DNA from: CAVZBW01 sp963778465
GTDB taxonomy: Bacteria > Actinomycetota > Acidimicrobiia > Acidimicrobiales > RAAP-2
NCBI GenBank assembly: GCA_963778465.1
Contig: CAVZUK010000003.1
Location: 2,046,001 to 2,110,000 of the forward strand
Length of the DNA: 64,000 nucleotides
Direction of reading: 5' to 3'
The position numbers and the translations under genes are program-made. The notes below the pieces were generated by a model. That model had not been told where the DNA came from, ran no database searches, and saw only the letters and a list, made by a program, of their open reading frames with translations. Position 1 is the stretch's first letter, and each line of letters opens with the position of its first letter. Positions 56,811 through 64,000 of the stretch are shown one piece after another.

Positions 56811-57468
56811 GCTGACCTGCGCGGAGGTGCAAGAAGTGTCTTCGGAATACGCCTTGGGCGTCCTGCCCGAGGCCGAGGCGCGACCGCTCGAAGCCCACCT
56901 CGCCGACTGTCTCCGTTGCCGTCTCGAGACGGACGAGATGGCGACCCTCGGCACCCATCTGCTCGACCTGATCCCGGGCACCGAACCTCCGCTCGGCTTC
57001 GACCGCCGGGTGCTCGCGAGTATCCGGTCCCGGCCCCACCGACCCGGCCGACCCGACCGGCCCCGCAGAACGGTGATCGCCTCGATCGCCGCCGCGGCCG
57101 TCGTCCTCGCCGGCACCGTCGCCGGGGTGGCGGCGTCGTCCGGCGGCGGACACGGTGGCGCCGAGGCCTACGAGCAACTGACCGTCAGTCGCACCCCGCT
57201 GTACGCCGGCACCCGATCGGTGGGGGCCATCTGGACGAGTCGGGCCCCCTCGTGGCTGCACATGACCGTCCACGACCTCGACGCCTCCGGCCCGGTCACC
57301 TGCGAGCTCGTCGGGCCCGACGGCACGATCACCGCCCTCGGCAGCTTCGGCCTGGTGCACGGGAGCGGATCGTGGGGTGCCCCGGTGCCCGAGGGCACCA
57401 ATGACGCCGTGGCCGCCCGGCTGGTGGACACGAGCGGTCGAGTCGTCGCGCGGGGCCGCATCAACTGA
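56803..57468 (+). CDS. RskA-like membrane anti-sigma factor
   Basis: A 221-residue protein. A zinc-type anti-sigma domain (about 1-60) contains EYALGVLPEAEARPLEAHLADC followed by LRC (reported here in two parts: EYALGVLPEAEA and HLADCLRC), with the His-x3-Cys-x2-Cys pattern. One membrane helix lies at about 90-112. The extracytoplasmic C-terminal domain (about 120-221) is the RskA fold with WTSRAPSWLHMTVHDLDASG. Signal-dependent proteolysis releases the sigma factor in this family. Confidence 0.9.
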   Translation: MPELTCAEVQEVSSEYALGVLPEAEARPLEAHLADCLRCRLETDEMATLGTHLLDLIPGTEPPLGFDRRVLASIRSRPHRPGRPDRPRRTVIASIAAAAVVLAGTVAGVAASSGGGHGGAEAYEQLTVSRTPLYAGTRSVGAIWTSRAPSWLHMTVHDLDASGPVTCELVGPDGTITALGSFGLVHGSGSWGAPVPEGTNDAVAARLVDTSGRVVARGRIN

Positions 57469-57527
57469 TCGGAAGCGAGGCGGTCGATGGTCGCCGCCGG
57501 ATGATCCGGGGCAATCCCTCGGAGGCA

Positions 57528-57555
57528 CAATCCCTCATCTCCCAGGATGCGTATT
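57528..57555 (+). promoter_or_regulatory. Putative ECF-type promoter before the membrane-protein gene
   Basis: CAATCC (57528-57533), a 16-nt spacer and CGTATT (57550-57555), resembling the element in front of the sigma-factor gene. It ends 31 nt before the ATG at 57587, leaving room for the AAGGAGG ribosome site. Confidence 0.4.
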
Positions 57556-57586
57556 AGGTGCAACAACGCAGCCAAGGAGGATCGCC

Positions 57587-58069
57587 ATGACCTCGATATC
57601 GACGACGTCCTCGACCGCCCCGTCGACCGTCACCCCGCCCGATTCACTCCAACTGCTCCAAGGCGACGCCGTCGTCCGGGCCACCGGGATCCTGGGGCTC
57701 GGCGCCGTCGGTGCCATCCACCTGTCTCAGGTGGTGCCGACGATGGAGCAGACCCCGGGGCTCGGCGTCGCCTTCGTGCTCCTGATCGTGGGCTGCTGCG
57801 CGCTCGCGTTCCAGCTCCTGCACCGGGGGGGACGGATGGTCTGGGCGGAGGTGGCCCTGCTCAACGCCGCCGCGATCGGCGGCTTCATCTTCACCCGGGT
57901 CCTGTCGACGTCGTTCTTCGACAACCAGGACGTCGGCAACTGGTCCGAGGGGCTGGGAGTGGTGGCGCTGTTCGTCGAAGGCCTCCTGTTCCTGCTCAGC
58001 GTCTACGCCCTCGCTCGCACGGCTCCCGCTTCCCGCGGAGCCCCGTCGCACAACGGCCACGTCTCCTGA
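57587..58069 (+). CDS. Four-helix membrane protein of the sigma-factor locus
   Basis: A 160-residue protein with a Ser/Thr-rich N-terminus and four hydrophobic segments (about 30-48, 56-76, 85-104 and 122-143). No family is recognised. AAGGAGG lies 6 nt before the ATG. It follows the anti-sigma gene and precedes a secreted propeller protein by 52 nt, so the two probably form an envelope-related unit. Confidence 0.7.
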   Translation: MTSISTTSSTAPSTVTPPDSLQLLQGDAVVRATGILGLGAVGAIHLSQVVPTMEQTPGLGVAFVLLIVGCCALAFQLLHRGGRMVWAEVALLNAAAIGGFIFTRVLSTSFFDNQDVGNWSEGLGVVALFVEGLLFLLSVYALARTAPASRGAPSHNGHVS

Positions 58070-58121
58070 GCTGTCGTCGATTGATCACACCAGTAATGCG
58101 TCCATCAAAAAAGGAGCAGAA

Positions 58122-59240
58122 ATGACATCGAATTCCCATCGAGTACGGCACGTCGCGGGCCTGGGCGTGGTCGGGGTTGCCGCGGCCGCCGCGACCGCGG
58201 CCCTGACCCTTCCGGCGGGCGCGATCACGCCTCCCAGCTTCCTGGGCCAGTTCTCGACGCTGAGCCCGATCGGGTCCACGGTGCCGGGCAACGGCGACCT
58301 CAACCCGTACGGCGTGGCCGTGGTGGACCAGAACGCCGGCAGGTTGGTCAAGGGCGACGTCCTCGTGAGCAACTTCAACAACAACGTCAACCCACCGGGA
58401 GGTCAGCAGGGGCGGGGCAGCACGATCGTGGAGATCAACCCCAAGACGGGCAAGCAGACCCTGTTCGCGCAGATCACCGGGATCAAGGGGGGCGTCGGCC
58501 TGACGACCGCCCTGACCATCCTCCCCGGCGGGATCGTCGTGGTCGGGAACCTCCCGACCTCCGACGGGACCTCGGCCACGGCGACGCGAGGCGGGTTGCT
58601 CGTCCTCAACAACCAGGGCAACCTCCTCGAGAACATCGTCCGGCCGGACATCAACGGCCCCTGGGACATGACGGCAATCTCCAACGGCACCCTCTCGGTG
58701 CTCTTCGTGACCAACGTGCTCAACGGCACGGTGGCCGGCGGGGGCAACGTCGTCAACCAGGGGACCGTGGACCGGGTGGTCCTCAACCGGTTCACGCCCG
58801 TTCCCCAGGTCGTGGGCAACACGATCATCGGGTCGGGATTCGCCGAGAAGACGGACCCCGACGCGCTGGTGATCGGACCGACCGGCGACGCGCTGGCCCC
58901 CAACGGGACGCTGTACGTGGCCGACACGTTCAACAACGCGATCCGGGCCATCCCGAACGCCCTGTTCCGGCTCAACAGCGCGGGGACCGGTCAGCTGGTG
59001 AGCCAGGGGAACGACTTGAACGGGCCCTTGGGCATGACGCTCGCACCGAACGGGGACATCCTGACGGTCAACGCCGGTGACGGCAACGCCGTGGAGACGA
59101 CCCCCGGCGGGAGCCAGGTGGCCAACCCGACCCTGAGCCCCGGCGGCGCTGGCGCCCTCTTCGGGATCGCGCTGAAGCCCGACAACAGTGGCCTCTACTT
59201 TGTGGACGACAGCAACAACACGCTGAACCTGCTGCACTGA
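58122..59240 (+). CDS. Secreted NHL-type beta-propeller protein
   Basis: A 372-residue exported protein. The signal peptide has a hydrophobic core GLGVVGVAAAAATAALTLPA and a cleavage-type AGAIT near residue 34. The mature part contains repeated propeller strands: GDLNPYGVAVVDQNAG, LTILPGGIVVVGNLP, NGTLYVADTFNNAIRAI and LGMTLAPNGDILTVNAGDGN, ending GLYFVDDSNNTLNLL. The tail of VADTFNNAI type is typical of NHL repeats. AAGGAG precedes the ATG. Ligand or enzymatic role unknown. Confidence 0.82.
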   Translation: MTSNSHRVRHVAGLGVVGVAAAAATAALTLPAGAITPPSFLGQFSTLSPIGSTVPGNGDLNPYGVAVVDQNAGRLVKGDVLVSNFNNNVNPPGGQQGRGSTIVEINPKTGKQTLFAQITGIKGGVGLTTALTILPGGIVVVGNLPTSDGTSATATRGGLLVLNNQGNLLENIVRPDINGPWDMTAISNGTLSVLFVTNVLNGTVAGGGNVVNQGTVDRVVLNRFTPVPQVVGNTIIGSGFAEKTDPDALVIGPTGDALAPNGTLYVADTFNNAIRAIPNALFRLNSAGTGQLVSQGNDLNGPLGMTLAPNGDILTVNAGDGNAVETTPGGSQVANPTLSPGGAGALFGIALKPDNSGLYFVDDSNNTLNLLH

Positions 59241-59251
59241 CCGTCCTGCAG

Positions 59252-59277
59252 TGCAGGCCTGGAGTGACGGGCCTGCA
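59252..59277 (+). terminator. Hairpin downstream of the propeller gene
   Basis: TGCAGGCC (59252-59259) and GGCCTGCA (59270-59277) form an 8-bp stem with a 10-nt loop, starting 12 nt after the stop codon. No T tract follows. Confidence 0.45.
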
Positions 59278-59312
59278 CCGTCTGGCTGGACGGACAGGCA
59301 GTCGTATCCGGC

Positions 59313-59368
59313 CGGGGCGGCCTTTCCGGGACTTGAGAGGGGTCCCGGAGGGCCGCCCCGCCGGTTTT
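59313..59368 (+). terminator. Large GC-rich terminator before the cyclase gene
   Basis: CGGGGCGGCC (59313-59322) pairs with GGCCGCCCCG (59351-59360), and an inner stem CCGGGAC (59326-59332) pairs with GTCCCGG (59342-59348). CCGGTTTTG follows, giving a short T run. This is a good intrinsic terminator for the sigma-factor/propeller unit. Confidence 0.65.
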
Positions 59369-59466
59369 GTGGAGCGTCGGGGCCGGCGTGCCCTCGTCCC
59401 GGTGGCTGCCTTTGGGAGGCCGGGCGTACTCTTGGGCGCCAAAAGCATTCGCCCGGAGGACGGAAA

Positions 59467-62400
59467 ATGGCGGCGACCGAGAGTGCGACCATCTTGTTCA
59501 CCGACCTCGTCGGTTCGACGGAATTGGCGTACTCCCGCTCCCCCGAGGCTGCCGACGAGCTGCGGAGGGATCACTTCTCCATCCTGAGAAGGGTGCTTGC
59601 CGAGAGCGGCGGGACCGAGGTCAAGAGTCTCGGCGACGGGATCATGGCGTCCTTCCCGGCTGCCTCGAGCGCCCTGGGCTGCGCGGTGGCCATGCAGCAG
59701 CAGGTCGAGCTGGCGGGTCGACGCGGAGCGGACCGGCTGGCGATGCGCGTGGGCCTGAGCGCGGGTGAGGTCACGAGGGAGGGGGAGGACTGCTTCGGGG
59801 ATCCGGTGATCGAGGCCGCCCGTCTGTGCGCCCGCGCCGAGCCCGGTCAGATCCTCTTGACGAGCCTGGTCCAGGCGATGGCGGGGCGCCGAAGCACCCA
59901 CGTCCTGCGTCCCCTCGGGGAGCTCGAGCTCAAGGGCGTGGTCGGCCGGGTGGAGACGCTCGAGCTCGGGTGGGAGCCGCTCGCCGTCACTGAGGTGGCG
60001 CCCGCGGCCGAGGGGATCCCGCTGCCGCGTCGGCTGGAGTACGTGCCTGCGACGGGAGTCATCGGGCGTGAGGTGCACACGCAGCACGCCGAGGCGGCGT
60101 TGAAGAGGGTGGCGGGGCACCAAGGCCGTGAGGTGCTCCTGATCGCCGGTGAGGCCGGGCAGGGCAAGACGACGCTCGCCGCCGAGGTGGCGCGGCGCGC
60201 GTACGACGAGGGGGCCGTCGTGCTCCTCGGGCGCTGCGACGAGGAGCTCGGCATCCCCTACGGGCCGTTCGTCGAGGCCCTGCAACACTATGTCGCCCAC
60301 GCCGAGCTCAGAACGCTCGAGCGCCACGTCGAGGCGCACGGTCCGGCGCTGGCCCGCCTGTGCCGGGGCCTGGGGGCGAGGGTGGGCGACCTCCCGCCCC
60401 CCGACGAGGTCGACGCGGACACGGAGCGGTACCGGCTCTACGGCGCCGTGGTCGGCATCCTCGAGGAGGCGTCGAGAGATCGACCCGTCGTGCTCGTCCT
60501 CGACGACGTGCAGTGGGCGGACGCGGCGAGCCTCCAGCTGTTGCGTCACGTGGTCAAGATGGGCGACGCCCTCGGGCTGCTCATCATCTGCACCTATCGC
60601 GACACGGAGCTCTCGTCCGTCTTGGTCGAGACCTTGGGCACCCTGCGCCGCGAGAGCGGGGTCGATCGCATCGCCCTGAGGGGGCTCGAGGACGACGAGG
60701 TGGTCCGCTTCCTGGAGGCGGCGGCCGGCCACGATCTCACCGACAACGGCCTGGCGCTGGCCCACGCCGTCTACGAGGAGACCGACGGGAACCCCTTCTT
60801 CGTGAGCGAGATGCTCCGCCACCTCGAGGACACCGGTGCGATCTTCCGGGACGAGGCCGGAACGTGGCGGACGCGCACGACGGAGATGCTCCTGCCGGCG
60901 AGCGTCAAGGAGGTGGTGGCGGCCCGTGTGGCGCGCCTCGGCCCCGAGGCCGCGCGGGTGCTCGGCCTGGCCGCGGTCATCGGACGCCAGTTCGACCTCC
61001 GGCTCCTGTCGATGGCAGCGGGCCTCGACGAGGGTGGGGTGATCGACCTGCTCGAGGCCGCCTCGACCCTCGCGCTCGTGCGAGAGGCACCGGACGCTCC
61101 CGACAGCTACACCTTCGCCCACGCCCTGGTCCAGCACACCCTCTACGAGGAGTTGGGAGGGACCCGGCGGGCCCGGGCGCACCGCAAGGTTGCCGAGGCG
61201 CTGGAGGAGCTCTGCGGCGCCGATTCGAGCGCCCACGTGGGGGAGCTCGCCCATCACTGGTTGCAGGCCACCCAGTTGGTCGACGTGGGCAAGGCCGTCA
61301 CCTACGCACGCCGGGCCGGCGAGATGGCGCTCGACTCCCTGGCCCCCGCCGACGCCGTGCGGTACCTCGAGCAGGCCTTGGAACTGCTCGAGCACTCCGG
61401 GCCGGCGGACTCGGCGACGGCACTCGATGTGCGCATCCTGCTCGGGATCGCCCAGCGGCAGGCCGGCTCGGCGGCCTACCGGGAGACCCTCCTCGAGGCG
61501 GCTCGCCTCGCCCGGCGGGCCGGCGATCGGGACCGGCTGGTCCGGGCGGCCCTGTCCAACAACCGGGGATTCTTCAGCGCGCTCGGGGTGGTGGACGACG
61601 AGAGGGTGGGGGTGCTCCAGTCGGCGCTCGAGGCCACCTCGGGCGAGGAGTCGCCCGAGCGCGCCGCCCTCCTCGCCACGCTGTGCAGCGAACTGGCCCA
61701 CGGGCCGCTCGACCGGCGCCTCGAGCTTGCTCGGGAGGCCACCGCGCTCGCCCGCCGGCTGGGGGAACCCGCGACCCTCGTCGACGTGCTCAACCTGCAG
61801 CAGCTGTCGATCGGCATTCCGAGCACCTTGGAGGAGCGGACCCTCGCCACGGCCGAGGCGCTCGACCTGGCACGGGCGGCCGGGGGCCCGGGGCGCCTGT
61901 TCCTCGCCACCCAATTCGACCGGACCAACGCCGTCCAGGGTGCCGACTTCGATCGAGCGGGGCGCCGGCTCGAGGAGCTGACGTCCATCGCGGCAGAGTT
62001 CGGTCGGCCGACGATGGTCTGGGTCGCGACGTTCCACCAGGCGGCGGAGGCCCTCATCCGCGGCGATCACGAGCGGGCCGAGGAGCTGGCGACGGCCGCC
62101 CTTCAGCTCGGGACCGATGCCGAGCAACCGGACGCCTTCGCCATCTACGGAGCCCAGCTGGCGAACATCCGGGCCCAGCAGGGCCGCATGGAGGAGCTCG
62201 CGCCGATCATGGTGGACGTCGCGACGCAGAATCCCAACGTCCCGGGGTACCAGGCGATGCTCGCCGGGGTCCGTGCCGACCTGGGGCAGCGAGACGAGGC
62301 GGGCGCGATCCTGCGACGTGGCGCCCTCGACGAGTTCGGGTCCGTGCCCCTCGATCTCGTATGGCTGGACACGCTCTGCGTCTACGCCCGGGTCGCGACC

Positions 62401-62784
62401 GTCCTCGAGGACCGGCCCGCCGCAGGCCAACTCGTCGGGCTGCTGGAGCCCTTCCACGGCCAGATCCCCTTCCAGGGTGTCAATGGTGCGCTGCCGGTGT
62501 CGTGCACCGTGGGACGTCTGCTCTCCGTCATGGACGACCACGATGGTGCCGAGCAGCACTTCGCCGAGGCCCTCGAGACGTCGCGCCGGGGTCGCATGGC
62601 CTTCGCCGAGTCCGAGGTGCACCTGGCGTGGGGGAGGGCACTGCTGCGCAAGGGCGACCCGAGCGATGTGGCGCGGACGAGGACGCTCCTGTCGGAGGCG
62701 CTCCACATGGCGCAGGCCGGAGGCTACGGGTTGATCGAGCGCAGCTGCGCCGAGGCGCTCGAAGCGCTCGGTGAGGTGAACTGA
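59467..62784 (+). CDS. Class III cyclase-domain / AAA ATPase / TPR regulator
   Basis: A 1105-residue protein. The N-terminal nucleotidyl-cyclase domain (about 1-165) has both metal Asp residues, D13 in LFTDLVGSTEL and D57 in KSLGDGIMASF, and the family closing LGELELKGVVGRVE. An AAA_16-type ATPase follows with Walker A GEAGQGKTT (228-236) and Walker B VVLVLDDVQWAD (341-352). The C-terminal 500 residues are TPR-like helical repeats. No DNA-binding domain is visible, unlike LuxR-type relatives. It may make cAMP or only sense nucleotides. GGAGGA precedes the ATG at 59467. Confidence 0.9.
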   Translation: MAATESATILFTDLVGSTELAYSRSPEAADELRRDHFSILRRVLAESGGTEVKSLGDGIMASFPAASSALGCAVAMQQQVELAGRRGADRLAMRVGLSAGEVTREGEDCFGDPVIEAARLCARAEPGQILLTSLVQAMAGRRSTHVLRPLGELELKGVVGRVETLELGWEPLAVTEVAPAAEGIPLPRRLEYVPATGVIGREVHTQHAEAALKRVAGHQGREVLLIAGEAGQGKTTLAAEVARRAYDEGAVVLLGRCDEELGIPYGPFVEALQHYVAHAELRTLERHVEAHGPALARLCRGLGARVGDLPPPDEVDADTERYRLYGAVVGILEEASRDRPVVLVLDDVQWADAASLQLLRHVVKMGDALGLLIICTYRDTELSSVLVETLGTLRRESGVDRIALRGLEDDEVVRFLEAAAGHDLTDNGLALAHAVYEETDGNPFFVSEMLRHLEDTGAIFRDEAGTWRTRTTEMLLPASVKEVVAARVARLGPEAARVLGLAAVIGRQFDLRLLSMAAGLDEGGVIDLLEAASTLALVREAPDAPDSYTFAHALVQHTLYEELGGTRRARAHRKVAEALEELCGADSSAHVGELAHHWLQATQLVDVGKAVTYARRAGEMALDSLAPADAVRYLEQALELLEHSGPADSATALDVRILLGIAQRQAGSAAYRETLLEAARLARRAGDRDRLVRAALSNNRGFFSALGVVDDERVGVLQSALEATSGEESPERAALLATLCSELAHGPLDRRLELAREATALARRLGEPATLVDVLNLQQLSIGIPSTLEERTLATAEALDLARAAGGPGRLFLATQFDRTNAVQGADFDRAGRRLEELTSIAAEFGRPTMVWVATFHQAAEALIRGDHERAEELATAALQLGTDAEQPDAFAIYGAQLANIRAQQGRMEELAPIMVDVATQNPNVPGYQAMLAGVRADLGQRDEAGAILRRGALDEFGSVPLDLVWLDTLCVYARVATVLEDRPAAGQLVGLLEPFHGQIPFQGVNGALPVSCTVGRLLSVMDDHDGAEQHFAEALETSRRGRMAFAESEVHLAWGRALLRKGDPSDVARTRTLLSEALHMAQAGGYGLIERSCAEALEALGEVN

Positions 62785-62895
62785 ACCCCGCATCTCCGCG
62801 GAGAGCCCTGCCGGTCAGCTATTCGAAGGAGGTAGGGGCTTTGCCGACGATGCGGATTGACCAGGTCAGGCCACCGTCATCGGTGCAGGCCACCT

Positions 62896-64000
62896 TCAGT
62901 GTGCCGTAACGTCAAGATCTTGCTCGCCCGCCAGGGTGTGCCGGACCAGCCGCAGCATCCGCTCGGTGGAGCGATCGAGGGAGAAGTCGGCCGCCCGGCG
63001 CAGGCCGGCCGATCGCAGACGCTCGCGAAGCTCCGGGTCGGTGACGGTGCGGTGCACCGCCGTGGCGAATCGCAGGGGGTCCTTCGAGTCGAGCAGCAGC
63101 CCCGCGTCCGCCACCGTCTCGGGGACGGCGCCGCCCCCGTAGGGTCCTGCACAGGCGGCGACCACGGGGACCCCGTGGGCCATCGCCTCCACGACGGGGA
63201 CGCAGAACCCCTCGTGGTCCGACGCGCAGACGAAGGCATCGGCGTTGCGGAAATAGGCCTCCAGCTCGCCCGGGCCGACGGGCCCCGTGATGTGGACCGA
63301 TGCTTCCAGGTCGAGGGAGCCGATGAAGCGCTCCATCGCCCCGCCGTAGCGGGCTCCGACCGGCGATCCGACGAGGTGGAGCCGCACCCGGTCGTCGAAC
63401 AGCCGGCGGTAGACGGCGATCATCTTGACCAGGTCGTGGGGCGCCTTGTGCGGCGAGACCTTCCCGACGAAGAGCAGGTCCGCCCCCCCGGCCGCCCGCT
63501 GCTCGGCCAGGCGGTCCATGACGGACGGGTCCGGAGTCTGGTCCCGTGCGCCCATGTCGATCAGCAGCGGGACGACCGCCGTGCGTCGGTAGCCGTGCGC
63601 CTCGAGCTCGCGGCGGTTGTAGTCGGAGTCGGCGATGGCCAGCTCGCAGCGGGCGGCCAGCTGGCGGAGCTGCGCCCGGCCGAGGTCGAGGTGGAGGCCG
63701 ATCGACGGCTCCCAGGGGTCGAGGAGGGCCGAGGGCGTGATGTTGTGGTAGTTCACGAGCAGCGGCTCGGGCCTGGCGGCGACCAGGTCGACCACCGGGC
63801 TGCCGATGGACGACTGGTAGAGGAGCCAGCGCTTCTTGCCGCCCCTGGCCAACTTGGTGATCGGGCGACCGCGACCCGCAAGGCCCGGCGTGAGGCAGGC
63901 CCCGTAGTAGACGTCCGACTCGATGCCCGAGGCCCGAAGGGCGTCGGTCAGGGCGAGGGCGTGCGTCCCGATGGCGTCGGGCTGGCTGAGCGCCGGGATC
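62896..64000 (-). CDS. Family 4 (GT-B) glycosyltransferase, truncated by the window edge
   Basis: At least 367 residues are encoded; the frame is open to the window end, so the N-terminus lies outside. The start region read here is ALSQPDAIGTHALALTDALR. The C-terminal GT-B domain has LLFVGKVSPHKAPHDLVK, VRLHLVGSPVGARYG, YFRNADAFVCASDHEGFCVPVVEAMAHG and VPVVAAC with the E-x7-E sugar-nucleotide motif. It resembles retaining mannosyl- or glucosyltransferases and may build the polymer exported by the Wzm/Wzt pair 8 kb away. Confidence 0.88.
   Translation of the reverse strand, partial: IPALSQPDAIGTHALALTDALRASGIESDVYYGACLTPGLAGRGRPITKLARGGKKRWLLYQSSIGSPVVDLVAARPEPLLVNYHNITPSALLDPWEPSIGLHLDLGRAQLRQLAARCELAIADSDYNRRELEAHGYRRTAVVPLLIDMGARDQTPDPSVMDRLAEQRAAGGADLLFVGKVSPHKAPHDLVKMIAVYRRLFDDRVRLHLVGSPVGARYGGAMERFIGSLDLEASVHITGPVGPGELEAYFRNADAFVCASDHEGFCVPVVEAMAHGVPVVAACAGPYGGGAVPETVADAGLLLDSKDPLRFATAVHRTVTDPELRERLRSAGLRRAADFSLDRSTERMLRLVRHTLAGEQDLDVTAH

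Overview
The window is GC-rich, densely coded bacterial DNA from an actinomycete-type genome (Actinomycetota), most plausibly an Acidimicrobiia-like lineage. This is inferred from gene content: an F420-type LLM oxidoreductase, the mec-cysO-cysM cysteine locus next to rph-rdgB, an Rpf-like lysozyme, DUF222/HNH proteins, an RskA-type anti-sigma factor, a LigD-type polymerase and an IS481 element. tRNAs carry no encoded CCA. No rRNA, CRISPR array, integrase or phage structural gene was seen. About 70 protein genes, two tRNAs (Gly-TCC, Leu-TAG) and tmRNA (ssrA) are supported.

Layout. 0-14.3 kb: an anti-sigma-type ATPase; an AlkB-like repair oxygenase behind a LexA-like box; a hydrolase; a truncated haemoglobin; an enoyl-CoA hydratase; a five-gene minus-strand operon (zinc-ribbon Ser/Thr kinase with a seven-repeat Cys-pair propeller, an unknown protein, three two-domain YbjQ-like proteins); a coupled LLM/hydratase/SDR operon; CorA; a stand-alone LigD-type polymerase. 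14.3-31.6 kb: phytoene-desaturase-like oxidoreductase divergent from pdxH, Rpf-like protein, SDRs, TauE exporter, methyltransferase, a membrane-protein operon preceded by a short leader ORF, aldehyde dehydrogenase, FabH preceded by a second leader ORF, a frameshifted PP2C regulator, glyA. 31.6-40.7 kb: accessory, decaying region with a complete IS481 copy, an ArsR-SRPBCC fusion, a 16-copy 8-bp tandem repeat, a broken FUSC gene and a frameshifted HNH gene, ending exactly at the 3' end of ssrA. 40.7-49 kb: ssrA, smpB, mec-cysO-cysM, then a 2.7-kb insertion-like block (DUF222/HNH fragments around a beta-helix protein), then rph, rdgB and two MaoC dehydratases. 49.4-64 kb: SDR, glycerate kinase, clpP, a Wzm/Wzt polysaccharide exporter with a methyltransferase, an ECF sigma/anti-sigma pair with two downstream envelope genes, a large cyclase-ATPase-TPR regulator and a glycosyltransferase cut by the window edge.

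The most notable regulatory theme is a -10 element (TANNNT) placed 6-8 nt before the start codon, seen at 17 starts on both strands, which implies leaderless mRNAs. Two of these starts open tiny ORFs whose stop codons overlap the next gene's start. The best candidates for undescribed biology are the kinase/YbjQ operon and the two leader-ORF-coupled transcription units. Several genes carry frame lesions (PP2C, HNH, FUSC, the CorA tail); uncorrected assembly error has to be excluded before they are read as biology.
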